Part shown: positions 13,580-25,466 of the stretch, in pieces | Layout of the letters: every line of letters starts with the position of its first letter | How positions within the stretch are numbered: position 1 is the stretch's first letter | Source of the DNA: Amoebidium appalachense | Taxonomy: Eukaryota > Ichthyosporea | DNA length: 64,000 nucleotides | Assembly (NCBI GenBank): GCA_963693365.1 | Contig: CAVNZM010000003.1 | Location: 14,446,001-14,510,000, forward strand | Direction of reading: 5' to 3' | Position numbers and translations under genes: made by a program | The notes under the pieces: generated by a model | Seen by the model: only the letters and a program-made list of their open reading frames with translations | Database searches by the model: none | What the model was told of the DNA's origin: nothing

Positions 13580-15383
13580 AGCTGCTCGGGTCCATTGTCC
13601 GCCACCTGCCCCTCAATGACCGATGCTCACTTTCGGCAACATGCCACACCCTTTGCAACATTGTGCGCACCAACCACGCAGGACCCGTCACCGTACTCAT
13701 CCCTGACCCGGACCGAGTGTCAGAGGCGGAAAATACACTGTCAGAGCCATGGGTGTGTGCTTTTTCTCTGTTTTTTCACACGTGGTCAAACGCAATCACC
13801 GAGGTGGAGTTGCACATGGCCAATCTTGAGTGCACAGATGCCGTAGAAAGGGGGTATCAGAGGGCCATGTTCGTCATTGCGATGTTATCACTTCCCAATC
13901 TCACAGCCCTATCGGTAATGTGCGGCGTGTCAGCATTCTACACGGGCTATTTGGAAGATTTGGTGGCACTACTACGGCCAGTGTTGATAAAGAGGGGAGC
14001 ACAGTTGAGAAATCTCACCGTGTGTTTGCACGGAACTATTGACGACGATGACGATGATGACTACGCACCGATGGACGATGACGCACGAGATTTCATGGGC
14101 GAGGCGGCACTTATTTCTTTTCTGTGGGAGCGGTGCCCCAATCTTCGTAACCTGACGGTGTCTGGGCTTGCTTGGCCCGTATTCGTCGAGGGCCGCAAGC
14201 CATTTTTACGGTCGGCCATGGTGTCTATAGGGGGCCGCGCCGGTTCTGTGGCAAGCTCCATCGTGCAATGCTCCCCAGCCATTTCTGTTTTGTCGCTTGG
14301 CGGAGTCGGCCTGTGCGGACACGGGATAATGTTTATCAACTGCGTTACCAACCTGCGCACGTTGTATCTGTATGACGTCTACATTCCCGTTCTGAATCTG
14401 TCCCCCTTGGCGGCATGCCCGCATCTTAGCCGCCTGGCTGTTGGGGCTGATGACGATTCCACAGTTCATGTTCGGAATATATCTGCACCTCCTGCCCTAC
14501 GTGTGGTTGATATGACGGGTGTGGCTGGGGTGACGGACAGTAGCGTGGGTCTTGCCGAGGCGATTTTGTCGCGTGAACGTAGCATAGAGGATCACCCGCC
14601 GAATATTCGTTTTCTGGGCGGGTCGGCAAACACACTTCGCAAATTGGCCCTCGCGGGCGATTTATGTACGCAGGTTTCAGAGCTTGCCCCGTTGGGCATA
14701 ACCAACCTAACCAGCATCTGCCTGCGTGAATTCAAGGAACTCTCCTCTTTTTCTCTCGCCGACCATCCAAATCTGCAAGAACTACGTACTGACAACGTAG
14801 ACACTGACACCCTTGGGCCGGCCTGTTCCCACCGCAGCCTGCAGACCGTAAGAATCGAAAGTTTCGACGGTTCCCCTCCTCTCAGGGACATCACGGCGCT
14901 TGCGGGAAGCCCAATCAAATCCATTGTGCTCATAGGTTTGGTGCTAGAGGGCATCGATCCGCTACGCACGTGCACGCAACTAACCCACGTCCAGTTTCAA
15001 TATTGTAAGGTTTCTTCCATTGAACCACTTGCCGGCCTACCCCTCGAAAGCATCGACCTACTTCATGCCGGCAGCTTCACATCTCTCCAACCGCTTGCCG
15101 CATGCACCCGCCTACGTCGCCTTAAATTATGTCTTCTGCATAACGTCACCACCTTGCCCCTCTTGCCGGTCTACCCCTGGAAACCCTTGCACTGGGCCAT
15201 TGTAAGAATGTCGCCGACATCAGTGCACTCTCGCACTGCACGGCCCTAACCAGCCTAGCGATTAGGGGGTTGCCCCAAGTCAGCAATCTGCTGTGTCTAG
15301 GGGCCCATCCCTCCCTGCGCAACATAGAGCTCGAACACGAATGCCCATGGGACCTCACACACCTGCAAGGGCATGTGACTATC
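13580..15383 (+). CDS. LRR gene C, exon 2: F-box-like + LRR protein with one frameshift
   Basis: Entering in phase 1 from exon 1, it encodes an F-box-like segment (LLGSIVRHLPLNDRCSLSAT, about residues 19-38), an alpha-helical linker with an Asp-rich insertion (DDDDDDYAPMDDDARD, near 14040-14090), and about a dozen LRRs ending with DLTHLQGHVTI. The frame is open from 13580 to about 15152, where one C is missing relative to gene E (ACCACC(C)TTGCC). Beyond it the paralogous frame continues intact to the donor ATC|GTGAGT at 15384. Exon length is one short of 2 + 3n, agreeing with a single deletion. Without it the product would be about 620 residues. The likely role, by family, is ligand or substrate recognition by the LRR with Skp1 contact by the F-box. 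Its neighbours are paralogues B (divergent) and D (downstream). Confidence 0.75.
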
Positions 15384-16687
<1,304 letters not shown>

Positions 16688-16699
16688 ACAACGATCTAG
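16688..16699 (+). CDS. LRR gene C, terminal exon (short tail)
   Basis: In phase 0 the exon reads three codons (TTI) and TAG. Copies A/B and E read six and five codons to TGA at aligned positions, so the stop in C is slightly earlier. Another frame stays open to 16845 and encodes a hydrophobic helix (LPPAIWVVLGFALMTVAGF), but it is not open in the paralogues and does not match the exon 2 phase. I therefore prefer the short tail plus 3' UTR. Confidence 0.35.
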   Translation, partial: TTI

Positions 16700-17263
16700 C
16701 TCGGATGATATCTGAGCCAGTCGGGGCAACAAGAGAAATCGGTGGGCGGTGGGTCCTGTCGTTACCCCCTGCCATATGGGTGGTATTGGGGTTTGCTCTC
16801 ATGACCGTCGCTGGTTTCCATGAGGGTTTCTGTATGTGTTGTTAATGATGTGTTTGTGTGTTTTGATCGGCAGAGGTGTGTGATATCGGTTAGGGATAAG
16901 TACATGCGGTGTATTGGCATGAAGAGATATGTAAGAGTGTTTGGATGTACATGTGTTGAGTTTTAAAGCCTTTGGGGTCATGTCATCAGGTAGCAAATTG
17001 TTTTGTTTATTTGGATATGGGATCTATATTGCAAGACCTTTTTCTCGGAGCCCCAAAGGAGTGTGACTGGTAATGCGCACTTATAAAGTGTGGGATAAGA
17101 AGGCAGGCCGGTGACAAAAACAAGCACATGTCTGCACATGCCCATTTTTTTCCTACACACGCGCGCGTGCATTTTCCTACACACAAGCATGCGCACGCGC
17201 ACGTGCACACGCACACACACGGATGCACGCACGCACGCACATATACACTTCTGCATGTGCGCG

Positions 17264-17296
<33 letters not shown>

Positions 17297-17403
17297 GCAG
17301 ACATGCACGCACACACATACACACACACACTCAAAACATAAAGAGCACACACACACAAACACACACGTGTGCGCGCACGCACCCACCCACGCACGCACCC
17401 ACC

Positions 17404-17436
<33 letters not shown>

Positions 17437-17837
17437 GAAACAAAAAGTACACGCGCGCGCGCACACACACACGTATGGGGGGGGGGGGGGGGGGGGGGGG
17501 GGGTGGGACAGAATGTGGAACGTGGTACGAAGTACAATTACACGATGAGAAACACTGCCAGTGTGCAGGACCCATGCGCAGGCAAATATTCAAGTACGGC
17601 AGCATAAATAACGGGAGAAGGTATGCTACGAAACCAAGGCCCATCCTCCCCCCGGGCCTGGGGGTGGGGTGGGGTGGCGGTGGTGGTGGTGGTGGGTGGG
17701 TGGGTTGGGGGGGGGGGGGGGGGGGGGGGGATTCGGAAGAAAGGATACACATTGCAATTAATGAAACCGAGCTTCTGCACATCTATGTGCAGATAGCAAG
17801 CAGCTGGCCGGGCGTTCGCAGACTCGGAGACTCGCGC

Positions 17838-17870
17838 GCGCGCCAAGGCGAGTAGGAGGCCTTGGCGCGC
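17838..17870. promoter_or_regulatory. 12-bp perfect inverted repeat upstream of gene D
   Basis: The arms are GCGCGCCAAGGC (17838-17849) and its exact reverse complement (17859-17870), around a 9-base loop. It sits at the edge of the promoter-like block shared with 12000-12120. Confidence 0.5.
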
Positions 17871-17902
17871 ACTTGCCTTTCTTTCTCATTATGTCCGATC
17901 GC

Positions 17903-17926
17903 GCGCCAAAATCGATCCCAACCAAT
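17903..17926. promoter_or_regulatory. E2F-like site and CCAAT box upstream of gene D
   Basis: GCGCCAAA (17903-17910, the reverse of TTTGGCGC) and CCAAT (17922-17926) keep nearly the same spacing as in the B/C divergent promoter, but in the opposite orientation. Factor assignment is a consensus match only. Confidence 0.4.
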
Positions 17927-17969
17927 TAGAAAGCTCTAAGCTTTGAGCCTCAGCCAGGGCCCAGGGGTG

Positions 17970-18245
17970 TTGCGACTTGACTTCAAGTCGCGACTTGAAG
18001 TCACCAAGGACCTCACCATCCATCAAGTCAAGTCAAGTCATGATGCCAGACATTATATTGACTTGAGGGGGGAGGGGGGCTTGGCCACGGCCCTCTGAAC
18101 CGTGGCTTGGCGCGGGGAAGCATAAGAAGATTGGTTGGAAGGGGAGGCGTAATGCTCGCCCGTGGCCATGGCAGGCGCAGGCCGGAGGGGTTACTTAAAA
18201 TAGTACTCATCCAAGTCGCGACTTTAAAGTCAAGTCAAGTCATCA
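17970..18245. repeat. Foldback/MITE-like segment with CAAGTC palindromes
   Basis: It begins with a perfect 24-bp palindrome (17979-18002; half-site GACTTCAAGTCG). It ends near 18212-18243 with an imperfect inverted version of the left end (AAGTCGCGACTTTAAAGTC followed by CAAGT repeats), plus CAAGT repeats at about 18022-18040. The left outside edge reads CAGGGGTGTTG, which resembles hAT-type termini, but I cannot find an 8-bp target duplication. Confidence 0.4.
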
Positions 18246-18477
18246 AACCCAGCAAACAATTATAATGATTGAGGCTCTGCCACTTACCCCTGGCCTTTGA
18301 AATAGACACTGTATCGGAACTTCAGCGTTTTTGTAGGCTGTAAGACCTTCTTTTCCATCTTTTACTTGCATGCACGGTGTTTTATCAACAAGCAAGAAAC
18401 GAAGGTAGGCTTGTTGGCCCGCGGTGTTTCCCGTGCTTCATGCAGTGCGATAGCGCTGGCTTAATGGTACTACAAAC

Positions 18478-18529
18478 ATGGCTTCGCGAATCCAGCACAG
18501 ATTCATAGAGCCAGCAGACACCAGCAAAG
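18478..18529 (+). pseudogene. LRR gene D, exon 1
   Basis: ATG plus 17 codons (MASRIQHRFIEPADTSK) plus one base, with donor AAAG|GTTCAT. It has the same length and phase as in the other paralogues. The downstream exon is heavily broken, so the locus is treated as a pseudogene. Confidence 0.7.
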
Positions 18530-19041
18530 GTTCATCCTTCCTCCCTCCCCCCCCCCCCCCCCTCCCCCCACATCGGCGCCCTCCCCCCTCTCCCCTCCCC
18601 ACATATCCCCATCCTTTTTTTTTTTCTCCTTGCTCCCCTCTGCCTGCCTTTCCTGCCTCTCCTTTCCTTTGTTTTTTTGCGGGGTGGAAGGCTCTGATAT
18701 TTTTAACGTTGACCAATGTAAACTTGTATTCGCTTGGCAGCCTAAAAAACTCTCGGGTCACCTTGCTTTTTCATCCCTGTGCTCCTCCCTTTCAACGTCA
18801 GGTACGCTTTTCCTCCTTTCCTTGCGTCTCTCCCTTCCTCCCTCTTTCCCTCCCTGCCTCTCTCCCTCCAACCCCCCCCCCCCCCCCCCCCCCCCCTCCC
18901 CCACCCCCCTTTCCTTTCTCCGCGTCCGCTCAAACCCCCGCCCCCCCCCCTCCCCAACACACACACACATTCTCTCTCTCTTCTCCCACACACACACTCT
19001 CTCTTCTCTCTCTCCCCCTCCCTCTCGCCCTCTCGCCCTCT

Positions 19042-19073
<32 letters not shown>

Positions 19074-20362
19074 TCCCCTCCTCCCCAGTCCTCTCTCTCT
19101 CTCTCTCTCTTCCGCCCCTCCTCCCTCCCTCCCCTCCCCCCTCTTTCTCTGTCTCTCTCTCTCTCTCCCCCCCCCCCTCCCTCTCTCTCCTCCCCTTCTC
19201 TCTCTCTCTCTCTCTTTCTCTCTCCCTCCCTCCCTCTCTCCCTCTCTCTCTCCTCCCTGTCTCTCTTCTCTCCCTACCCCCCCTTCCTCTTTTGCTCTCG
19301 TCTTCCACCCTGCCCCTCCCCCCTCTGTTTGTCTCTCTCCCCATCCTGCTCCCCTTCCTTAGGTCTCTTCTCCGACGAACCTCCTCCCCTCCCTACCTTC
19401 CTCTTCCTCACCCCCCTCTCCCCCCCCCCCCCCCCCCCCCCCGCCGCTCCCCCCCCCCCCCCCACCCACCCACCCACCTTCACCCGTTCTTTCCAATCCC
19501 TTTTATTTTTTACCCGTTACTTCCCGAACACTCCTGACCCCTGTTTGTCTATGTGACCCCTGGGGACAAGGAGGGGGCGGGGGGGGGGGGGGGGGGGGGG
19601 AGGGGGGGAGGGGCCTCAGGGAGGGACAAATTAGAGATATATTCAGGGAAATACGTGGAAGGTAGCAGAAGTTTGGAATTACGTGGGCGGAGAATGGGAA
19701 TAAATGGAGGAGGGAAAGGAGGTGAAATATGAATAGAGGCGGCCTTTTTTTTTTTGTGTGTGTGTGGGGGGGGGGGGGGGGGGGGGGGGAGGGGGGGGGG
19801 GGGAGGGGGGGGGGGGGGAGGGGGGAGGGGGAAGGGGAGGCACACGTTGGAGATGGACGGTAGGACGTTGTCTTGTAGTCAATAACTGTGTGGGCTGAAT
19901 GGAGGGGGAGAGAGGGAGGGGGAGGGGGGGGGGGGGGGGGGGGGGGGGGAGAAAGGGGCAGAGTGCGATTTTAAGAACACTACTTGGAGTTGTAATGGCA
20001 GGGCCTGCACGTTCAAGAGAAAGGGTGGGTGGGTGTGTGTGTTTGGGGAGGGGGGAGGGGGGTGGGGGGGTGGGGGGGTGGCCTTCTGGATAGAATAGAG
20101 ATCCAAAAGCAGGAGGGTTTTTGGGACTTTTCAAAGGGTGGTACAAGTGGTGAGAACAGAATGATAGGGGGGAATGAAGGCCCGTATGGGCAAGCAAATA
20201 TGTAAACTGCTTTATGGGCATAGGTTTAGAAAATTCCTTGTTCTGACCAACATCCCCCCCCCCCCCTCTCCCCCCCTCCCCCCCCCCCCCCCCCCCCCCC
20301 CCAACACACACACACACACACACACACACCACCAGCCTGTCCTCTGTCTCTTCTGCCCACAG
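18530..20362 (+). repeat. Intron 1 of LRR gene D
   Basis: C/CT-rich sequence fills 18540-19500 apart from a unique island at about 18660-18830. Then come G-rich sequence (19570-20075), a conserved unique block (20090-20250), a C run, (AC)n and the acceptor GCCCACAG. This is the same pyrimidine-then-purine order as intron 1 of gene C. Repeat-derived frames of up to about 300 codons here are not genes. Confidence 0.55.
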
Positions 20363-21690
20363 AGCTTCTCGGGTCCATTGTCCGCCACCTGCCCCTCAAG
20401 GACCGATGCTCAGTTTCGGCAACATGTCACGTGCTTTGCAACATCGCACGCAGCATCCACGCAGGTCCCGTCAGCCTAAGAATTCCCGATACGTACCAAG
20501 TGGAAAAGGCGGACGGCAAGCTTTCGGAGTCATTATCGTGTGCCTTTACCCTTTTCCTTCACACGTGGGCAAACACGATTGCCGCCGTGGAGGTAGATAT
20601 GTCCGAATTCGAGTTCACGAATGGCCCGGCGAGGGTGTTTCAGAGCGCCATGCTAGCCTTTATGTTAATGTCCCTCCCAAGCCTCACAGCACTTAGGTAA
20701 CATGCGGCGTGTACAGCGAGCCGTATTTGGAAGATCTGGAAGGGCTGCTCCGGCCAGTCATTATGAAGAAGGGAGCACAGTTGAAAGATCTCGATGTGCA
20801 ATTGTGTTCAGTTGAGACAGCAATGTTCCGCGTAATACGGCCGGGGAGGCGGCGCTCATTTTGTTTCTGTGGGAGCGATGTCCCAACCTTCACGGGCTGA
20901 CTGTTACCGGGTTTTCCTGGCCCGAATCGATCAGTGTGCACAAGACGTCTTTAAGCAGGGTGTCGTTGGTAACCCCATCGGGTGAATCGGTACGGTCCGT
21001 CCTACCGTGTGCACCGGCGATTCGTAGTTTGGCCATGGGCGATAGCGATGTTTTTCTGTATGGAAATGGGATATTGTTCATCGGCGCGGCTACCAACCTG
21101 CGCACGTTACATCTCAACGACGTCGACGTTCCTGTTTTGGATTTGTCCCCCCTTGCGGCATATCCACACCTAAGCACCCTTTTTGTGAAAGGAGGGGGGA
21201 GGGCACGGTTGAAGTTCGGAATATTTCCGCCCTTGCGGCCCTACGTACAGTGGAGATGGATGGCGTGGAAAGGGTGAAGGGTGATAGTGTGGGTCTTACA
21301 AGGGTGTCTTTTTTGCATCATGGTGGTATGGTGGGGCAGATGGATGTTCGGTTCCTAGGGGGGTCGGCGAAAACACTTCGTGATTTGGATTTCTCGGGTG
21401 ATTGGGTTGTACATGCATCGGAGCTTGCCCCGCTGGGCATAACCAACCTGACCAGTATTTTGCTGCGCGGTTGCAGAGAAGTATGCGAGTTTTCTCTCGT
21501 TGACCAACCAAACCTGCAGGAGATATCTATGGTCTATTTCAACGCCCGCACCCTTGGGCCTGCCTGTTCTCACCGCAGCCTGCAGACCGTACGAATGTCC
21601 TCCGTTAACTCCCGCCCTGGGCCTAGCCTGGACATCACGGCACTGGCGGGAAGCACAATCAAATCCTTTGCAGTTTACGATGCAAGGCTA
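20363..21690 (+). pseudogene. LRR gene D, exon 2: broken and 3'-truncated F-box/LRR
   Basis: The F-box-like start is intact (LLGSIVRHLPLKDRCSVSAT). Frameshifts follow near 20697 (one base missing before the TAA), near 20820-20840 (before GEAALILFLWERC) and in the G-rich stretch near 21190-21200. LRRs continue to about 21690, where similarity stops mid-repeat (after IKSFAVYDA) and a C run, A run and (AC)n begin. The last third of the LRR region, donor 2 and the terminal exon are not found next to it. Coding-like composition and paralogue identity remain high, so decay is recent. Confidence 0.8.
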
Positions 21691-21816
21691 AGTAGCCCTA
21701 TAATCCCCCCTCCCCCCCCCCCCCCCCCCCCAAAAAAAAAAAAAAAAAAAAAAAATACAAAATCATAATAAAAAACACAACCACCAATGGTATCATCAAG
21801 CACAATCCACACGTGC

Positions 21817-21895
<79 letters not shown>

Positions 21896-21935
21896 GCGCG
21901 CGCGTGTGCGCAATGCACCCACGCAAACAAGCGCG

Positions 21936-21973
<38 letters not shown>

Positions 21974-22740
21974 CTCTTCCCCCCTTCCCCCCCAACAAAC
22001 ACACTCACCGTAACTGATACACACTTACACGCACGCACGCACGCACGTACACGCACACGCATGCGTGCACACACACACACACACACATACACACACTGCG
22101 CGCACACGCATACACATTCACATACATACACAAAGGGGTCAGACTCTTCAGTATCTGCACGGGTGCATGTACTATATTAGTTCTGGTTTTATGTGACCGG
22201 TGTGTATCTCCGTCTCAGCTAAAAGGTGCTCTTGTGCATCGCAATGTTTGCAAGGCGTGACTGTGCATGTGAGCTTGCACGAGGTGTCTGTGCGTGTTTT
22301 TTAGTTCATGCAGTGCCCAACAGCATCGTTTGAATAAATCTGCTCACGGCGCAGAATTTCATTGTTATCATAATGTTTATGCTTTTGTACATAAATTCCA
22401 AATTTTACTCAACTTTTTTTTTTTTTTTTTTTTGGCCCCGCTGAATGACACCGTCCTCTCCATGGCGGAAAAAAATTGCTTTTTGCTCGATATTTTCTGT
22501 GCCCCGAAGGCGGGGCGGGGCCGGGGGAGAGAGGAGGGGGGGGGGGGGGGGGGGGGGGGGGGTTGCATATTATTTCTTGTTTTGATTCCGGCCCATTGAA
22601 TGATTCTGCATTTCAAACAGAGAATCAATCTCTCTTGGGCAGAATAATTTTCCTTGCAACGAGCTTATCCGGCAGCCGTCAACAGAATAGTTCTGCTTTT
22701 GCACAATAATAAACCTGCTTTAGCATAACTGCTAGGTGCA
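21691..22740. repeat. Low-complexity and family 3'-flank DNA after gene D
   Basis: C run, A run (21731-21755), (AC)n (about 21820-21893), another C run (21937-21972) and GCAC-rich repeats. From about 22138 the sequence resembles the reverse complement of the flank at about 2250-2660 (downstream of copies A/B), including the GTGCCCAACAGCA-like part near 22315. D thus keeps the family's distal flank after losing its own 3' end. No gene. Confidence 0.5.
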
Positions 22741-23309
22741 GAATTTGGTTAGGCTCTTTGTATATTATCTATTATCTATATATATAATGCGTTGTTTGCC
22801 GGACCTCAAATCCGGAATTTGGAGGGGACCTAAGGCCATTTTGTGAGGCATCAAAAACCATCGAAACGTTTCTTAGTTGTTTTTATGACATCAAAATCGC
22901 TAAATATTCTTGAGATACCAATGAAAAAGCCTAAAATAACTATATATTTGATAATGAGAAAATTGAAATATAGTGCCCTAAAGTTGGGCCCGAGAGGATG
23001 TACGTACTCGGGGCTTTGAAATAAAAAGAAAAAAACCAGCGGTTTCGGAGTCTACTGTGAACACGCTGGGCTGAATGACGGCAGAGATCAGGTGATTCCC
23101 GTATCAAAACGGTTTTCGTTTCTAACCCAGAATGGAACGCACTTTTTTTAGAGAAATTCGGCGACATTTTTACAAAGTACTATATCATTGGTACAACGAC
23201 ATTTTGAAAATTTTAATGTAATAGTACTACCAATCCAATCACAAAAACCTCAAAGGTCTGCTAACACCGGTTTAGGGGGACACGGGGATGAGGACGGTAA
23301 ATTCTATAT

Positions 23310-23364
<55 letters not shown>

Positions 23365-23399
23365 GGCCATGGCACACACACACACACACACACTCAAAC
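22741..23399. other. Unique AT-rich DNA
   Basis: This is single-copy AT-rich sequence to about 23280, then (CA)n at 23311-23362 and 23374-23392. I see no supportable gene or RNA. Confidence 0.4.
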
Positions 23400-23581
23400 A
23401 CATGTACATTTTAATGTTTTAATAGCTATAGGCAGACAGTTGTTGAAAAAAAACAGAGTAAAAAACACAACTAAATCAACTCAATAATGTGAATATGACA
23501 TTTAGGGCGAGTGTGCTAGAAGGGTTTGTGGCTGATAATGATAATTTTTTTACATTACACTAGAGCTAGGGTGATTCAAGC
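23400..23581 (+). repeat. Direct repeat R1
   Basis: From ACATGTACATTTTAATG to GGGTGATTCAA this 182-bp stretch recurs at 24160-24331 with a few substitutions and small indels. R2 runs directly into the helicase fragment, so R1 probably derives from a related element. R1 instead continues into unrelated sequence. Confidence 0.7.
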
Positions 23582-24159
23582 TGGGCGGCCACAGTGGTCA
23601 TTGGTAATTTTTTTTTATTTGTTTTTTTTCCACATGTACACACAAAGTAATAATCGAATAGAATACAAAAACAACTAAGAAGACAAAAACGCATACAACC
23701 TTCACTTGGCCCACACACACACATTCACACACACGCAAACATGCACACACACACACACACACACATAGACGTTGAACACAATGAAAGGAATTACCTAGAA
23801 GTCGTCCATTTGCTACCACACTTTTATTTTGGGTTATTTGTGGCCGGCGTTTCTACCCGGAGTATTGTTATGCCCGTCAGATTCACCAACATGAACTGTT
23901 AGTGCCACGGATAGCACTTTACAGTTACAACGCCAAGTTACGTGTAGCAGCAAGATGCATTTATTTCTACCCGTACGCAAAAAAAAAAAGGCCAAGGGGG
24001 GGGGGGGGGGGGGGGGGGGAGCGAGAGGCGGGGAGGCTAGGGAGGGGGGGGGGGGGAGGGGGGAGGGAGGTAACAACCACACAACCCAACATCAATAACT
24101 GTCTTGTTATGTTTTGGCGCCGGCGACAGCCGGCGCACAGACCTACACACACACAAACA
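23582..24159. other. Unique DNA between R1 and R2
   Basis: It holds a T-rich stretch, (CA)n near 23710-23765, an A run at 23980, G-rich DNA at 23996-24070 and the hairpin-bearing terminal block described separately. No gene is supported. Confidence 0.4.
24067..24146 (+). repeat. Hairpin-ended repeat block, copy 1
   Basis: AGGTAACAACC to CAGACCTAC is shared with 25386-25466. Near its right end is a perfect stem-loop, GCGCCGGC-GACA-GCCGGCGC (24117-24136). Both copies diverge right after CTAC and both are preceded by G-rich DNA. The layout resembles a Helitron 3' end (hairpin then a 4-base terminus), although CTAC differs from the usual CTRR. Confidence 0.5.
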
Positions 24160-24331
24160 CATGTACATTTTAATGTTTAATAGCTATAGGCAGACAGTTG
24201 TTGGAAAAAAATAGAGTAGAAAACACAACTAAATCAACTCAGTAATGTGAATATGACATTTAGGGCGAGTGTACTAGAAGGGTTTGTGGCTGATAATGAT
24301 TATTTTTTTACACTAGAGCTAGGGTGATTCA
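24160..24331 (+). repeat. Direct repeat R2, abutting the helicase fragment
   Basis: Second copy of R1. After GGGTGATTCAA at its right end the sequence enters the helicase reading frame. This suggests R1/R2 flank or belong to a decayed Helitron-type element. Confidence 0.65.
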
Positions 24332-24351
24332 ACCTCTCCATCCACCACCAA

Positions 24352-24759
24352 TTGGTCAATGGCACAAAACTAATCATAAGGGAACTATACAATTACTACA
24401 TTCGTTGCGACCGCATAGTTGATTCCTTAGGATCTGTCGAGTCTGTTCTCATACCTAGATTTACCTTCCAATTTCAACCAACCCGAGGTGTAACAGTGAA
24501 TAGAAAACACTATCCTTTAAAGCTTGCCTACGGACTCACCATTAACAAATCCCAAGGCCAAACCCTCGACGTCTGCGGTTTGTATTTACGTACCCCGGTG
24601 TTTGCTCACGGTCAACTCTATGTGGCACTTGGCCGTGTGCGCACACGTAGACACATACTTATCTGTGTACATGAAAATGACAAAGTTTCTGCAAATGCCA
24701 TTGCCTACACCGTCAATGTCGTTTCTCCCTACATTCGCAATATCTTCAACCCCCCCTGA
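24352..24759 (+). pseudogene. Helitron/Pif1-like helicase, C-terminal fragment
   Basis: The frame carries the closing part of a Pif1-family helicase as found in Helitrons: QLVNGTKLIIREL, then LIPRFTFQFQ, the motif LAYGLTINKSQGQTLDVCGL (motif V region) and VFAHGQLYVALGRVR (motif VI region), ending NIFNPP and TGA. Only about 136 residues remain; the Rep endonuclease and the N-terminal Walker motifs are absent. The real frame starts upstream of 24352 and is cut at about 24331 by repeat R2. It would once have unwound DNA during rolling-circle transposition. A host Pif1 gene is less likely, because the VNGT and SQGQ motif pattern is typical of Helitron helicases and the rest of the gene is missing. 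Confidence 0.8.
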
Positions 24760-25385
24760 TTACATAATCACAACACACCATCAGTCACTGCTTTTGGTAC
24801 CACCATGTCATAAATATTCAGGTCCTTGAGATGAAGGACGCAGGGGGCAGCAGGGCGAGGGGGGGGGGGGGGGGGGGTGACTTAGCAGGGGGAAGGAAGG
24901 GGTGGGGGGGGGGGTAGCTGGGGGGGGAGGGGGGGGGGGTAGGTTTACTTACTTAGCGGTGCATAGTTGCCATACAGGCTGCCTCCTTCTGGCAAAATAT
25001 ATAAAATTAACTTATTTGGGCTGGCCCCACTCCCATCACTTCCCACCATCATTTGCTCATACCCATCCCCTCACTTTGCAATTTGGACGGGGGGGGGGGG
25101 GGGGGGGGGGGGGGGGGAATACATAGTGTGCTACCGCCGCCACTGCCCAGGGTCCCCCGTGGGAGGGGGGCAAGAAGGAGGGGGGGGGGGGGGGGGGGGG
25201 GGGGGGAGGGGGGGGGGGGGGGAGGGGTGAATGAAAGGGAAAAGGGTCATAACATTTGGCAGATCCGGCAACTGCAGGAATGGGGGGGGGGGGGGGGGGG
25301 GGAGCATGACACACAGGGCCAGGGGGGGGGGGCGTGAGGCGGGGGGGCCAGGGAGGGGGGGGGGGGCGGGGGGAGGGGGGAGGGA
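24760..25385. repeat. G-rich low-complexity DNA
   Basis: G runs alternate with short unique islands (for example 24945-25085). The Gly-rich frames are artefacts. No gene. Confidence 0.5.
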
Positions 25386-25466
25386 GGTAACAACCACACA
25401 ACCCAACATCAATAACTGTCCCGTTATGTTTTGGCGCCGGCGACAGCCGGCGCACAGACCTACTTG
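25386..25466 (+). repeat. Hairpin-ended repeat block, copy 2
   Basis: Copy of 24067-24146 with the same perfect GCGCCGGC stem-loop (25434-25453) and the same CTAC terminus. Confidence 0.5.

Larger units (their letters stand above)
16700..18477. repeat. Intergenic DNA between LRR genes C and D
   Basis: Bases 16700-17150 are unique and probably begin with the 3' UTR of gene C. Then come (AC)n/GCAC-rich repeats (17155-17475), a G run (17478-17503), unique sequence, a second G-rich block (17660-17730), the inverted promoter-like block (17830-17960), a CAAGTC-rich foldback segment (17970-18245) and the gene D leader. No gene is supported. Confidence 0.55.

Noticed and set aside
18478-19556. Open frames of up to about 300 codons rich in Pro/Ser/Leu
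   Set aside because: They lie in C/CT repeats of intron 1 of gene D; only the first 17 codons of one of them match paralogous exon 1. All three frames are open because of the repeat.
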